A program made the position numbers and the translations under genes. Below the pieces are notes generated by a model. The model worked only from the letters and a program-made list of their open reading frames with translations, was not told the DNA's origin and did not search any database. A stretch of 64,000 bases of DNA from Streptantibioticus silvisoli (GTDB taxonomy: Bacteria > Actinomycetota > Actinomycetes > Streptomycetales > Streptomycetaceae): positions 1-64,000 of the forward strand of contig NZ_JAAGKO020000028.1 of NCBI RefSeq assembly GCF_027947535.2, written 5' to 3'. Positions within the stretch are counted from its first letter, which is position 1; each line of letters starts with the position of its first letter. Positions 43,345 to 51,988 of the stretch are shown here, piece after piece.

Positions 43345-44568
43345 ATGATCTCCAGACGCTCGTTCATGGCCGCCGCCTCCGCTGCGGCTCTTGGTGCGCC
43401 ACTCCGGAAAGGAACGGTGTCGAAGGCTTTCGCCGCGTCAGCCTCGACGGCCTTCTCGATAGACCTGGTCAACAGCTCCGGCAGTGCCGACGCGGTCGCC
43501 TACATCACCGGGCAGGACGACTCCGGCACGCCGTTCTTCGTGCTGGCCGACGGGACGACGCAGAAGATGCCGGACCCGTCGGCACCGATGACCCGGGTGG
43601 CCGACTACTCCATCCCGCTGGACGCCACGGGCAGGGCGACGACCGTCCCCGTTTCGGGCGACATCATTTCCGGACGCCTGTGGTTCTCGACCAACGGGCC
43701 CATCGCGTTCTACGTCAACCCGGGGCCGGCGCTGGTGCAGCCGTCCTTCGACAAGGACGACCCGACGGGCAACTGGCTGACGGACTGGTCCTTCTGCGAG
43801 TTCACCTACAACAGCGCCGGTATCTACGCCAACATCAGCTACGTCGACCTGGTGGTCTCGCCGATCTCCATGCGGACGCTGTCCACCGGCGGCACCACGC
43901 AGACCGTCAGCCCGCTGCCCGACGGCGCGCTGGCCGCGATCGCCGCCGACCTCACGGCACAGGCGGCCTCCGACGGGTTCCCGTGGGACACGCTGGTCGC
44001 CACCGACAGCGGCGGCAACATCCTGCGGATCGTCTCCCCCCAGCACGCGGCCAGCGGCTTCGACGACTACTGGACCTCCTACGTCGACCAGGTGTGGAGC
44101 CACTACGCGAGCACGCCGCTGACCGTGGACACCGACAGTGCGGGATTCGGCTCGTTCACCGGCCAGGTCTCGGGCGACACCCTCGTCTTCGCCGGTCTCG
44201 ACGACGACGGCACGCCGTTCACCAAGCCCGGCGCGACGGACATCTTCGGCTGCAACACCGGGCCGTTCCTCAACACCGGCTCCGACGCCAGGGGCGCGGT
44301 CGCCGCCCGGCTCGGAGCGGCGATCAACCGCAGCACCCTGCTGGCGTCCGGCGGCGCCAGCCAGCCCGACGGGGTGCCCACCTCGGCGTACTACGGCAAC
44401 GGCGTCACCAACCACTACTCCCGGATCGTCCACGACCGGGCCACCGTCGGCTACGCCTTCCCCTACGACGACGTCGGCCCGACCGGTGCCGTCCCGGTCG
44501 ACGGCCACATCCAGGAGGGATCGCCCAGCACCTGGACCGTCACCCTGGGCAACGGCTCCGCGAGCTGA
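43345..44568 (+). CDS. Secreted GH64 beta-1,3-glucanase
   Basis: A 407-residue exported enzyme. The N-terminus ISRRSFMAAASAAAL has a twin-arginine motif (SRRSFM), so Tat export is likely. The GH64 thaumatin-like and beta-barrel halves are seen: IDLVNSSGSADAVAYITGQD, GRLWFSTNGPIAFYVNPGPA, FCEFTYNSAGIYANISYVDL with the acidic centre, FGCNTGPFLNT, and the end NHYSRIVHDRATVGYAFPYD. GH64 enzymes release laminaripentaose from beta-1,3-glucan of fungal walls. Shine-Dalgarno AGGAGGAT is ideal. It is divergent from GH114 and closed by a 14-bp hairpin. Confidence 0.93.
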   Translation: MISRRSFMAAASAAALGAPLRKGTVSKAFAASASTAFSIDLVNSSGSADAVAYITGQDDSGTPFFVLADGTTQKMPDPSAPMTRVADYSIPLDATGRATTVPVSGDIISGRLWFSTNGPIAFYVNPGPALVQPSFDKDDPTGNWLTDWSFCEFTYNSAGIYANISYVDLVVSPISMRTLSTGGTTQTVSPLPDGALAAIAADLTAQAASDGFPWDTLVATDSGGNILRIVSPQHAASGFDDYWTSYVDQVWSHYASTPLTVDTDSAGFGSFTGQVSGDTLVFAGLDDDGTPFTKPGATDIFGCNTGPFLNTGSDARGAVAARLGAAINRSTLLASGGASQPDGVPTSAYYGNGVTNHYSRIVHDRATVGYAFPYDDVGPTGAVPVDGHIQEGSPSTWTVTLGNGSAS

Positions 44569-44579
44569 CGCCGACCGCC

Positions 44580-44613
44580 GACCCCCACCGGCGAGGCCGC
44601 GCCGGTGGGGGTC
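44580..44613 (+). terminator. Terminator of the GH64 gene
   Basis: GACCCCCACCGGCG (44580-44593) pairs perfectly with CGCCGGTGGGGGTC (44600-44613), loop AGGCCG, 11 bp after the stop. Copies of CCTTACCCGGTGGGGG follow at about 44627-44660. Confidence 0.92.
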
Positions 44614-44721
44614 GCACCCGGTCGGGGCCTTACCCGGTGGGGGCCTTACCCGGTGGGGGCCGCGCCGGCGGTCCGCACCGGTGGGGGCGTGACCTCGCCG
44701 GTCGCGGCCCCCACGGCGGGG

Positions 44722-47700
44722 TCAGCCGCCGTTCTGCACGTGGTCGCGAAGTTCCCTCCGGTTGCGGACGCCGAGCTTGGTGAAGATGCCGCGCAGGTGG
44801 TACTCGACGGTCTTCACGCTGAGGAAGAGCGCCTCGGCGATCTCCCGGTTGGTGCGGCCGCGGCCGACGAGGGAGGCGACCTCGCGTTCCCTGGCGGACA
44901 GCGGGGAGTCCCCGAAACCGGTGCCGCCGCCGGGGAGGCCGAGGTCCACGACGTCGTCCTGGCACCGCCGCAGGAAGGGCAGCGCCCCCAGAGCGGTGAA
45001 CGTCGCCCCGGCGAGGCCGAGTTGGCGCCGACCCTCCTCCCGCCGGCCCAGCAGGACCAGGCAGCGCCCGGAGTGGTGTTCGAGCAGCCCGCGGTAGAGC
45101 GGCACGTCCTGGCCGCCGCGCCAGGCCGCGCCGGCCGCCCGGTACGCCTCGTCCGCCGCCCGCAGGTCGCCCTCCGCCTCGGCGAGCCGGCCGGTCAACC
45201 AGCCGTACGCCGCCGCGAGATGCCCGACCTGCTCCGCCGCCGGGGCCAGGAAGGCCATCGCCATCCGGGCCTCCGGCAGCCGCTCGCAGCCGATCAGCGA
45301 TTCGATGAGGAACGGCAGCCACCAGGCGGCGAAGAGCCGGGAGCGTTCCGGAAATGCGGAGTTCCCCGCGACGCCGCTCAGCGCGTCGAGCACGCCGTGG
45401 TGGTCGCCGCGCGCCCGTGCGCCCATCGCGCGGGCCAGCGCGATGTGGAAGTACGGGCCGACGTAGTCGAGCGACCTGGCTTCGTCGGTCGCGTCGCCGA
45501 TGTGCCGTTCGGCGTCCTCGTGGTCGCCGCGCGCCGCCTCGACCGTGGAGAGCAGCGAGTAGAGCACGGCGCGGTCGAAGCTGCGGCCGCGCGACCCGGC
45601 CATGGTCAGGCCGATCTCCGCGTCGCGCGCCGCACGGTTCCAGTCGCCGGACAGGAAACGGCAGGTCCCCAGGTGGATCCTGCTGCTGAGCCCCAGCACC
45701 CGCGCCCCGCCCGGCCGGGTCCGCGCGGTGGCCGCGGTCAGGTCCGCCTCGGCCTCGGCGAACCGGCCCGCGCCGACCCGCAGTTGGCCCCGGCAGACCA
45801 GGCCGGGCAGGTCCTCGTCCGCGACGCTGTCCGGCCGCAGCGGAAGGTAGTCCAGGGCGTCGAGCCCCCGCGTCCCGTCCCCCTGGAGCGCGCGCCCGTA
45901 GGCATGGAACGCGCGGGCCGACCCCAGCATGCCGGGCGGCACCCAGGCCCTCCCGAACGGGTCGCCGCCGGCCGCAGTGGGGTTCGGAGCGGTCGCCGCG
46001 GTGCGGTTGCGGGCGGTTGTCGTGGTGCGGTTGCGAGTGCTCGCCGCGGTGCCGTTCTGGGCGGTTGTCGCGTGCGCCGCGGCGTCCGGGGCAGTCTTCG
46101 CGTCCTCCGCGGTGTCCGTGGCCGGGGCTGTGGCTCCCTCCGCTGCCTGGCTCGCCGCCGCGTCCGGTGCTCCGTCGGTGGTCCCGTCCGCGGCTCCTGC
46201 CCTGGTCTCTTCCACCGCAGCGTCCGCGGTCCCTTCCACCGCCGCGCCCGCCGCTCCGTCTGCCGCCGTGTCCGCCCCGGCATCCACCGACCCGTCCGGT
46301 GCCCCCTCCGCCGTCCCACCGGCGGCGCCTTCCGCCGTCCCGCCGGCGGCGCCTTCCGCCGTCCCGCTGGCGGTGCCCTCCGCCGTCCCGCCGGCGGCCC
46401 CCTCCGCCGTCCCGTCCCGCCCCGCGAGGTCCATCGCTTCCCCGGCGATGCGTTCCGTGTCCTCGATCGCGCCCAGGACCAGGCAGACGGCGGCCAGTTC
46501 GATCGCCACCGCCACCGCCTCCGGGGGCTGCCGGGGCTGCGCCCGCAAGCCGTCCCTGGCCCGGCCGAGCAGGGTCTGCGCGCTGGTGAGGCGGCCGACG
46601 GCGATCTCCAGCAGGCCCATCGCCTCGTCCCGCAGCGGTGACGGGGGCAGGGCGGCGGCCTCGTCGAGCAGCCGGAGGTTCTCGGCGTCCAGTCCGGCCC
46701 AGAACTGCAGCCGTATCGCGCCGCACAGCAGCCTGCCGCCCGCCGGATCGCCGCCTTCGCCGGGCGCCGGGCCGAGCAGGCGCGACGCCCACAGCAGGTG
46801 GGTCGCGGCCTGCGCGAGCAGTCCCTCGGCGGTCTCCTGCGCGGCCAGGTCGCACAGCTCGGCGGCGAGTCGCGGGTCGCCGGCCTGTGCGGCGGCCACC
46901 CGGTGGGCCAGCGCCGACGGCCGGTCCAGCACGTCGGCCGCCGCGAGATGCAGCGAGCGGCGGCGGGCCGGTGACATCGCGCGGTAGACCGCCTCGCGCT
47001 GCAACGCGTGGTGGAAGGAGACCGCGGGCGGCCCGTCGCCGCCGGCGGCCCACTCGATCAGCCCGGTGTCCACCGCCGCCTCCAGCGCGGCGGCACACGG
47101 TTCGCGGCCGTGCACCGAGGTGAGCAGCGGCAGCGGCACCGTGCCGTCGAGCACGGCGAGCACGTCGAGTACGGCGAGCACCTCGGCGTGCTCCCGCGGC
47201 AGCCCGGTGACCTGGCGCAGGATCGCCGCGGCGAGGTCGGGCGGCATGCGCGCGCCGCCGCCGGGACCCGCCTCGGCCGCGCCGGACCGGTCGGCCAGCA
47301 GGGTGCTCAGGTAGAGCGGGTGGCCGCCGGTGCGCGCGTGGAGCGGCCCCGCGGTCGCCCGGCCGACGGCCGCACCCCGTACGGCCACGGCCATCGCCTC
47401 CACCTCGGCGGCCGTCAGACCGGCCAGGTGGATCCGGCTGGTGTGCTCCACGCCCTCCAGGGCCTGCCGGACGCGCTCCTCCCAGGGCGGGGGCCAGTGC
47501 GGCAGGGTCAGGATCGCCAACACCCGTTCCTGCCACAGGCGTTGCAGCGTGAACGCCAGCACGTCCAGCGAGGCGGCGTCCGCCCACTGCGCGTTGTCCA
47601 GCACCAGGGCCACCGGAGCGGCGCGCTGGAGCCGGTCGACCAGGCGCAGCAGTTCCGCGCCAACGGCCGGCGCGGCGGCGTCGCCCCCGGCACCGGACAG

Positions 47701-48039
47701 TGTCGGGAACCCGGCGCGCTCCGGCGCCGGCAACCGGGCGGTCAGCCGCTCCACGCTCGCGTACGGCGTCTCGCACACGTCCTGCGTCGCCCGGCCGGCC
47801 AGCACGGTGAAGTCGGGGATCTCGTCGGTGAACCGCCTGACCAGGGCGGTCTTGCCGACCCCGGGCAGCCCGTGCAGCACCACCAGGGACGGCACGCCGC
47901 GCCGGGCACCGTCGGCCGCGGCGTGCAGCCGCAGCAACTGCTCCCGCCGGCCGAAGAAACCCGGCGGTGTACCGGGGCCCTGGGCGGTCTGCGGCGAGGG
48001 AGAGGGGGCACGCGGGCCGGGCTGCTGGACTTCGGTCAC
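44722..48039 (-). CDS. Large LuxR-family (LAL/MalT-like) transcriptional regulator
   Basis: About 1105 residues. An N-terminal FFGRREQLLRLHAAADG and Walker A GLPGVGKTALVRRF open an AAA/STAND ATPase, with Walker B VALVLDNAQWAD. Helical repeats follow. The C-terminal LuxR HTH is PLSAREREVASLVGRGRTNR then EIAEALFLSVKTVEYHLRGI. LALs are nucleotide-dependent activators of secondary-metabolite or catabolic genes. A low-complexity Ala/Gly/Thr/Glu insertion of about 150 residues interrupts the helical part (nucleotides about 45960-46430). Start is uncertain: GTG 48039 abuts AGGAG, and ATG 48165 is an alternative. Position inside the hydrolase island suggests it regulates some of it. Confidence 0.88.
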   Translation of the reverse strand: MTEVQQPGPRAPSPSPQTAQGPGTPPGFFGRREQLLRLHAAADGARRGVPSLVVLHGLPGVGKTALVRRFTDEIPDFTVLAGRATQDVCETPYASVERLTARLPAPERAGFPTLSGAGGDAAAPAVGAELLRLVDRLQRAAPVALVLDNAQWADAASLDVLAFTLQRLWQERVLAILTLPHWPPPWEERVRQALEGVEHTSRIHLAGLTAAEVEAMAVAVRGAAVGRATAGPLHARTGGHPLYLSTLLADRSGAAEAGPGGGARMPPDLAAAILRQVTGLPREHAEVLAVLDVLAVLDGTVPLPLLTSVHGREPCAAALEAAVDTGLIEWAAGGDGPPAVSFHHALQREAVYRAMSPARRRSLHLAAADVLDRPSALAHRVAAAQAGDPRLAAELCDLAAQETAEGLLAQAATHLLWASRLLGPAPGEGGDPAGGRLLCGAIRLQFWAGLDAENLRLLDEAAALPPSPLRDEAMGLLEIAVGRLTSAQTLLGRARDGLRAQPRQPPEAVAVAIELAAVCLVLGAIEDTERIAGEAMDLAGRDGTAEGAAGGTAEGTASGTAEGAAGGTAEGAAGGTAEGAPDGSVDAGADTAADGAAGAAVEGTADAAVEETRAGAADGTTDGAPDAAASQAAEGATAPATDTAEDAKTAPDAAAHATTAQNGTAASTRNRTTTTARNRTAATAPNPTAAGGDPFGRAWVPPGMLGSARAFHAYGRALQGDGTRGLDALDYLPLRPDSVADEDLPGLVCRGQLRVGAGRFAEAEADLTAATARTRPGGARVLGLSSRIHLGTCRFLSGDWNRAARDAEIGLTMAGSRGRSFDRAVLYSLLSTVEAARGDHEDAERHIGDATDEARSLDYVGPYFHIALARAMGARARGDHHGVLDALSGVAGNSAFPERSRLFAAWWLPFLIESLIGCERLPEARMAMAFLAPAAEQVGHLAAAYGWLTGRLAEAEGDLRAADEAYRAAGAAWRGGQDVPLYRGLLEHHSGRCLVLLGRREEGRRQLGLAGATFTALGALPFLRRCQDDVVDLGLPGGGTGFGDSPLSAREREVASLVGRGRTNREIAEALFLSVKTVEYHLRGIFTKLGVRNRRELRDHVQNGG
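46305..46420. repeat. Coding 24-bp repeat in the LAL regulator
   Basis: Five imperfect units around GCCTTCCGCCGTCCCGCCGG encode GTAEGAAG-type octapeptides within the regulator's low-complexity insert. Confidence 0.75.
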
Positions 48040-48375
48040 CTCCTGATCGGATGACCCACCGGGTCTGTTCCACCACCGTCGGCTGGCCGGAAAACGACCA
48101 CAGAAAACGAATACCACGGGACGGCGCCCCTGGTCACGGGGTCTCCGGTCACGAGGTGGTGCCATGGGGGCAATGGTGCGGGAGGGACGGGAGGGGCGGG
48201 GTGGGATTGCGCGGGAGGTGCGGGCGGCGGCGGTGGGCGCCGACGGGCACCACGTCATCGGGGCGAGGTCGCCGGCGCGAGGCCGTCGGTCGCCACGTCA
48301 TACCGCGAGGTCGTCGGCCCCCACGCCAACGGTCCCCACGCCATCCGTTACGAAGACATCGTTACGAGGACACCG
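48040..48375. other. 336-bp region with a 14-bp triple repeat
   Basis: Between the LAL start and the ROK1 stop. GTTACGAGGACACC occurs at 48361 and 48375, with a variant (GTTACGAAGACATC) at 48347. The last unit overlaps the ROK1 3' end. ACCACGGGACGG near 48115 is unremarkable. No gene is seen. Confidence 0.6.
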
Positions 48376-49599
48376 TTACGAGGACACCGGCGGCGGCGAG
48401 GCGAGTTGGCCGCCGACGCCGAGGTCGGCCACGTGGTCGAGGGCCAGCCGTGCCGCTCCCAGCGCGACCGCGCGGTCCCCCAGCGTGGACAGCCGGATCT
48501 CGGGGATGCGCAGGCACCGGCGTTCGAGCTGCCGCCGGAAGGGCTCCACGGCGACCTCCCCGGCCTCGGCGAACCGCCCGGCGAGCAGGACCAGTTGAGG
48601 GTCGAGGGTGAGGACCAGGGCCGCGGCGCCCACCCCGAGGTCGCCGGCGTAGCGCCGTACGGCCGCCTTCGCGGAGCTGTCGCCGGACCCGGCCGCGCCG
48701 AAGACGTCCGGACCGGGCCCGCCGGGACCGCCGACCGTTTTCGGCCGCCACGACGCCAGCCGTTCCCCGGCCCTGGACCAGCCGAAGGCCGGCAGGACGC
48801 CGAGCCGGCCGGCGGCGTTGCCGAAACCGTGGTGCAGGCGGCCTTCCACCATCAGGCCCAGGCCGACCGTCTCCCCGGCGTACAGGCCGACCACGTTGTC
48901 GGCGTAGCGGGCGGCGCCGTGCCAGCACTCGGCGAGCACCGCGAGCCTGCTGTCCTCCTCGACCAGGACCGTGCCGGGAACGGTGCGTCCGAGGTGCGCG
49001 CGCAGGTCACCGCGGGCCCGCCCCGCCACCGCCCCGGCCGCCCGGTCCGCGATCTGCTCCCGGTCCGGAGCCTCCCCCTGGCCCGGGATCTCTCCCTGGC
49101 CCGGGATCTCTCCCCGGTCCGGGATCTCCGCCCGGGCCGGGGTGCCGACCCCGGTGGCCCAGATGTCGCCGCCGCGCAGCCCGGCCCCGGCCAGCGCCAG
49201 GGCCACGGCCTCGTCGACCGCCGCGAGCCGGGCGCCGTGGTCCTGCGCCGGGGTGGCCGCCACCCGCGCGGACTCCAGCACGACGCCGTCCAGGTCGCAG
49301 ACGACCGCCACCACGCGGCGGGCGCCCGCCTCGACGCCCAGGACGCGGCCCGCCTCGGCGCGGAAGCGGTAGCGGCGGGCCGGGCGGCCCACCTTCCCCG
49401 AGGTCGGGACCGCCTCGGTGACCCAGCCGCGGGCGCACAACTCGGCCACGACGTCCTCGGTCGAGGCACGCGACAGCCCGGTGCGGCGGGAGATCTCGGT
49501 CAGGGTGAGGCCCGGCTCACCGCGCAGGACCCGCAGGACGGAACGGGAGTTGAGCTGACGGAGCCGGGGCAGGCCGCCGCCGCGAACGTCGTCAGCCAT
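48376..49599 (-). CDS. ROK-family transcriptional repressor (ROK1)
   Basis: A 407-residue regulator. The N-terminal HTH LTLTEISRRTGLSRASTEDV is of the winged MarR-like type. The ROK domain begins GRVLGVEAGARRVVAVVCDL and holds VLVEEDSRLAVLAECWHGAA. The CxCGxxGC zinc motif of classical ROK proteins is absent (the equivalent region reads GFGNAAGRLGVLPAFGWSRA), so it is unlikely to bind zinc that way or phosphorylate sugars. A tandem insert EIPDRGEIPGQGEIPGQGEA lies mid-protein. ATG 49599 is chosen; the frame is open to 49800. It is a paralogue of ROK2 at 54296 and divergent from the E1-like gene. Confidence 0.9.
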   Translation of the reverse strand: MADDVRGGGLPRLRQLNSRSVLRVLRGEPGLTLTEISRRTGLSRASTEDVVAELCARGWVTEAVPTSGKVGRPARRYRFRAEAGRVLGVEAGARRVVAVVCDLDGVVLESARVAATPAQDHGARLAAVDEAVALALAGAGLRGGDIWATGVGTPARAEIPDRGEIPGQGEIPGQGEAPDREQIADRAAGAVAGRARGDLRAHLGRTVPGTVLVEEDSRLAVLAECWHGAARYADNVVGLYAGETVGLGLMVEGRLHHGFGNAAGRLGVLPAFGWSRAGERLASWRPKTVGGPGGPGPDVFGAAGSGDSSAKAAVRRYAGDLGVGAAALVLTLDPQLVLLAGRFAEAGEVAVEPFRRQLERRCLRIPEIRLSTLGDRAVALGAARLALDHVADLGVGGQLASPPPVSS

Positions 49600-49847
49600 C
49601 GGTTCCCCCACGGTCGTCCTGGTGCCGCCGATGATAATCGAGCGCCGGCCGGCCGCCGGGGACCCGGCCGCCCGCCGGCCGCGGGACCGATCCGGCAGGT
49701 CTTCGCCCCATCGGTCCTGTTCGTTCCAACCACACCTAGGGACTTCCACCGGTGTCCCGCTCCCCGGCGACTGGCACGCTCGGAGCCCCGAATTCCGCAA
49801 GCGCGCTCATCGCGGGACGAGCCGCAGACCAGGAAGTGGTGGACGAC

Positions 49848-51851
49848 ATGGACGAGACCCCACCTGGACCATGGCCGCCGCGGGAGACGTGGCGCATGCT
49901 GCGGTCGATGATCCGCGTCCGGCACTTCGAGAAGGCCGCCGCCCTGCTGGCCGACCGGGGCCTGGCGCCGGCGGTCCGCCCGTTGCCGTACGGGGGCGAG
50001 GCGCTGGCCGTCGGCTCGTGCGCCGCGCTGCGGCCGGGCGACCGGATCGCGGCGGTGGACTTCGGCCACGGGCCGCTGATCGCCCGGGGCGCGCGGCCGG
50101 ACCGGCTCCTGGCGGAACTGCTCGGCGGGACGGACGGGTACTGCCGGGGCGCCGGCGGCCCGGCGTTCGCCTTCGACGCCGGACTCGGGTTCATCGGGGC
50201 CAACGGACCGGGGGAGCGGGCGTTGCCGGCCGCCGTCGGTGCCGCCTGGGCCGACCTGCGGCTCGGCCGCGGCCACGTGACCCTGGTCCTCTGCGGGGAG
50301 CGGGAGGACGCCGCCGCGGAACTGCACGAGTCGCTGCGGTTCGCCCGCGACCTGGGCCTGCCGGTCGTCCTCCTCCACCAGGTCCGCGCGGCGGCCCCTG
50401 CCGGGGACGGCGGATTCGTCGACGGCCACGACGTGGAGGCGGTGCGCCGCGCCGTGGACCGGGCGGCGCGCACCGCCCGGGACGGCGGCGGACCGTGCCT
50501 GCTGGCGGTGGGCACGGCGGGCGCCGAACGGTTGGCCGGTGAGTCGCCGGCCGGTGCCGTCGCCGCGTACGCCGAGCGGTTGACGGCCCGCGGGGTACTG
50601 GACGCCGGGAGCCTGCGGGCGATCGAGCGGGAGGAGTCCGCCGCCGCGCGGGCCGCGATCCGGTTCGCCGAGGCGAGCCGGTCCGCCGACCCCGACCAGG
50701 CGTTCCACCGCCTGTTCGCCGAACCGCGGCCGCGCACCCGCCCGTCACCGGCACGCGACCGGCCGCGGGCCGTTGCCGCCACCGGGCCGCACGACCCGGC
50801 GCGGACCGCCGCCGCCGTGACCGCCGCGGTGTGGGACGGGCTGGGGGACGCCATGGCCGAGGACGACTGCGTGGTCGTGGTCCGGCAGGGCGGGCGGTAC
50901 GGCGAAACGCGGGGCGGGCGGGGAGCGCGGGCCGACGGCGCGTTCCGGGCCCTGGAGGCGGAGTTCGGCGGGGACCGGGTGCGTGAGGCGCGGATGTCCG
51001 GTGCCGTGCTGCTCGGCGTCTGCGCCGGAGCGGCGGCGCTGGGCCTGCGTCCGGTGGCCGACCTGCTCGACGGCGACGCGGTCGCCGAACTCGCCGGTCC
51101 GCTGGAGCACGCCGGACGGCTGCGTTCGATGTCGGGCGGCGCCGTCGATGTGCCGCTGGTCTGCCTGGTGGCGGCGGCGGACCGGGCGCCGGCCCCGTCG
51201 CGGGCCGCGCACGCCGTGCTGCTGGGCATCCCGGGGCTGAAGATCGCGGTGCCGTCGACCCCGGACGACGCCCGGGGGCTGCTGCTGTCCGCGGTGCGCG
51301 ACCCGAACCCGGCGGTGCTGGTGGTCGACGAGGACGGCGCGGGCCGCGTCACGGGCGCGAACGGCGCCGGTGGCGCGGGCACCGCTGACGGTCCGGCGCC
51401 GGTGCCGGACCGGACGTACGCCGTCGCGCTGGGAGTGGCCGGGGTCGTCCGGCCGGGCGACGACGTCACGGTGGTGGCGGTCGGCTCCCTGGTGCCCGAG
51501 GCGCTGCGGGTCGCCCGGCGGCTGGCGGGGGACGGGATCTCGGTGGAGGTGATCGACGCGCGGACGGTCGCCCCGCTGGACCTGGAGACCGTGCTGGAGT
51601 CGGCCGCCCGCACCGGCCGGCTGGTCGTGTGCGACAACGCCCACCGGACGGGCTCGTTCGCCGCGGTGGTGATGGCGGCGGCGCAGGTCGTGCATCCCGC
51701 GCTCAAAGCGCCGCCGCAGCACGTGGCCTGGGAGGACCTGCCGGTGGCCTACGCACCGGTCCCCGACGCCCGTCGCCTGGTCGGCGCCGCCGACATCGCC
51801 GCCGCGATCCGCCTGACCCTGATGGACCGCCCGGTCAGCCTGTGGGCGTGA
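49848..51851 (+). CDS. Degenerate fused E1-alpha/E1-beta dehydrogenase homologue
   Basis: About 667 residues. The first half follows the acetoin/branched-chain dehydrogenase E1-alpha pattern (LPYGGEALAVGSCAALRPGD, LLGGTDGYCRGAGGPAFAFD, GFIGANGPGERALPAAVGAA). The second follows E1-beta (GLRPVADLL, LRSMSGGAVDVPLV, IPGLKIAVPSTPDDARGLLL). Key catalytic parts look lost. The TPP GDG...NN segment reads LVLCGEREDAAAELHESL then VVLLHQVRAAAP. The GGSMH His position is GGPAFAF. The E1-beta cofactor Glu in (T)PISE is RMSG. Family fusion is clear, activity doubtful. ATG 49848 (MDETPPGPW); upstream GTG starts at about 49836 are possible. It is divergent from ROK1. Confidence 0.85.
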   Translation: MDETPPGPWPPRETWRMLRSMIRVRHFEKAAALLADRGLAPAVRPLPYGGEALAVGSCAALRPGDRIAAVDFGHGPLIARGARPDRLLAELLGGTDGYCRGAGGPAFAFDAGLGFIGANGPGERALPAAVGAAWADLRLGRGHVTLVLCGEREDAAAELHESLRFARDLGLPVVLLHQVRAAAPAGDGGFVDGHDVEAVRRAVDRAARTARDGGGPCLLAVGTAGAERLAGESPAGAVAAYAERLTARGVLDAGSLRAIEREESAAARAAIRFAEASRSADPDQAFHRLFAEPRPRTRPSPARDRPRAVAATGPHDPARTAAAVTAAVWDGLGDAMAEDDCVVVVRQGGRYGETRGGRGARADGAFRALEAEFGGDRVREARMSGAVLLGVCAGAAALGLRPVADLLDGDAVAELAGPLEHAGRLRSMSGGAVDVPLVCLVAAADRAPAPSRAAHAVLLGIPGLKIAVPSTPDDARGLLLSAVRDPNPAVLVVDEDGAGRVTGANGAGGAGTADGPAPVPDRTYAVALGVAGVVRPGDDVTVVAVGSLVPEALRVARRLAGDGISVEVIDARTVAPLDLETVLESAARTGRLVVCDNAHRTGSFAAVVMAAAQVVHPALKAPPQHVAWEDLPVAYAPVPDARRLVGAADIAAAIRLTLMDRPVSLWA

Positions 51852-51854
51852 GGT

Positions 51855-51971
51855 TGACGTCAACCGGGCGGCTGACGTCACCCGTTGGGGGTGAGGGTGA
51901 CGCCGGCCCCGGGGGCTGACGTCAACCGGCGGGGCTGCGGCTGACGTCAGCCGTGGGAATGGCTGACGTCA
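51855..51971. repeat. Cluster of five TGACGTCA palindromes in a convergent intergenic gap
   Basis: TGACGTCA occurs at 51855, 51873, 51917, 51942 and 51964, mostly within longer palindromes such as GGCTGACGTCAGCC and GGTTGACGTCAACC. They fill the gap between the convergent E1-like gene and the secreted-protein gene, so they can form several hairpins in either transcript and may serve as terminators. Confidence 0.85.
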
Positions 51972-51988
51972 GCCGCCGGGCGTGACCT

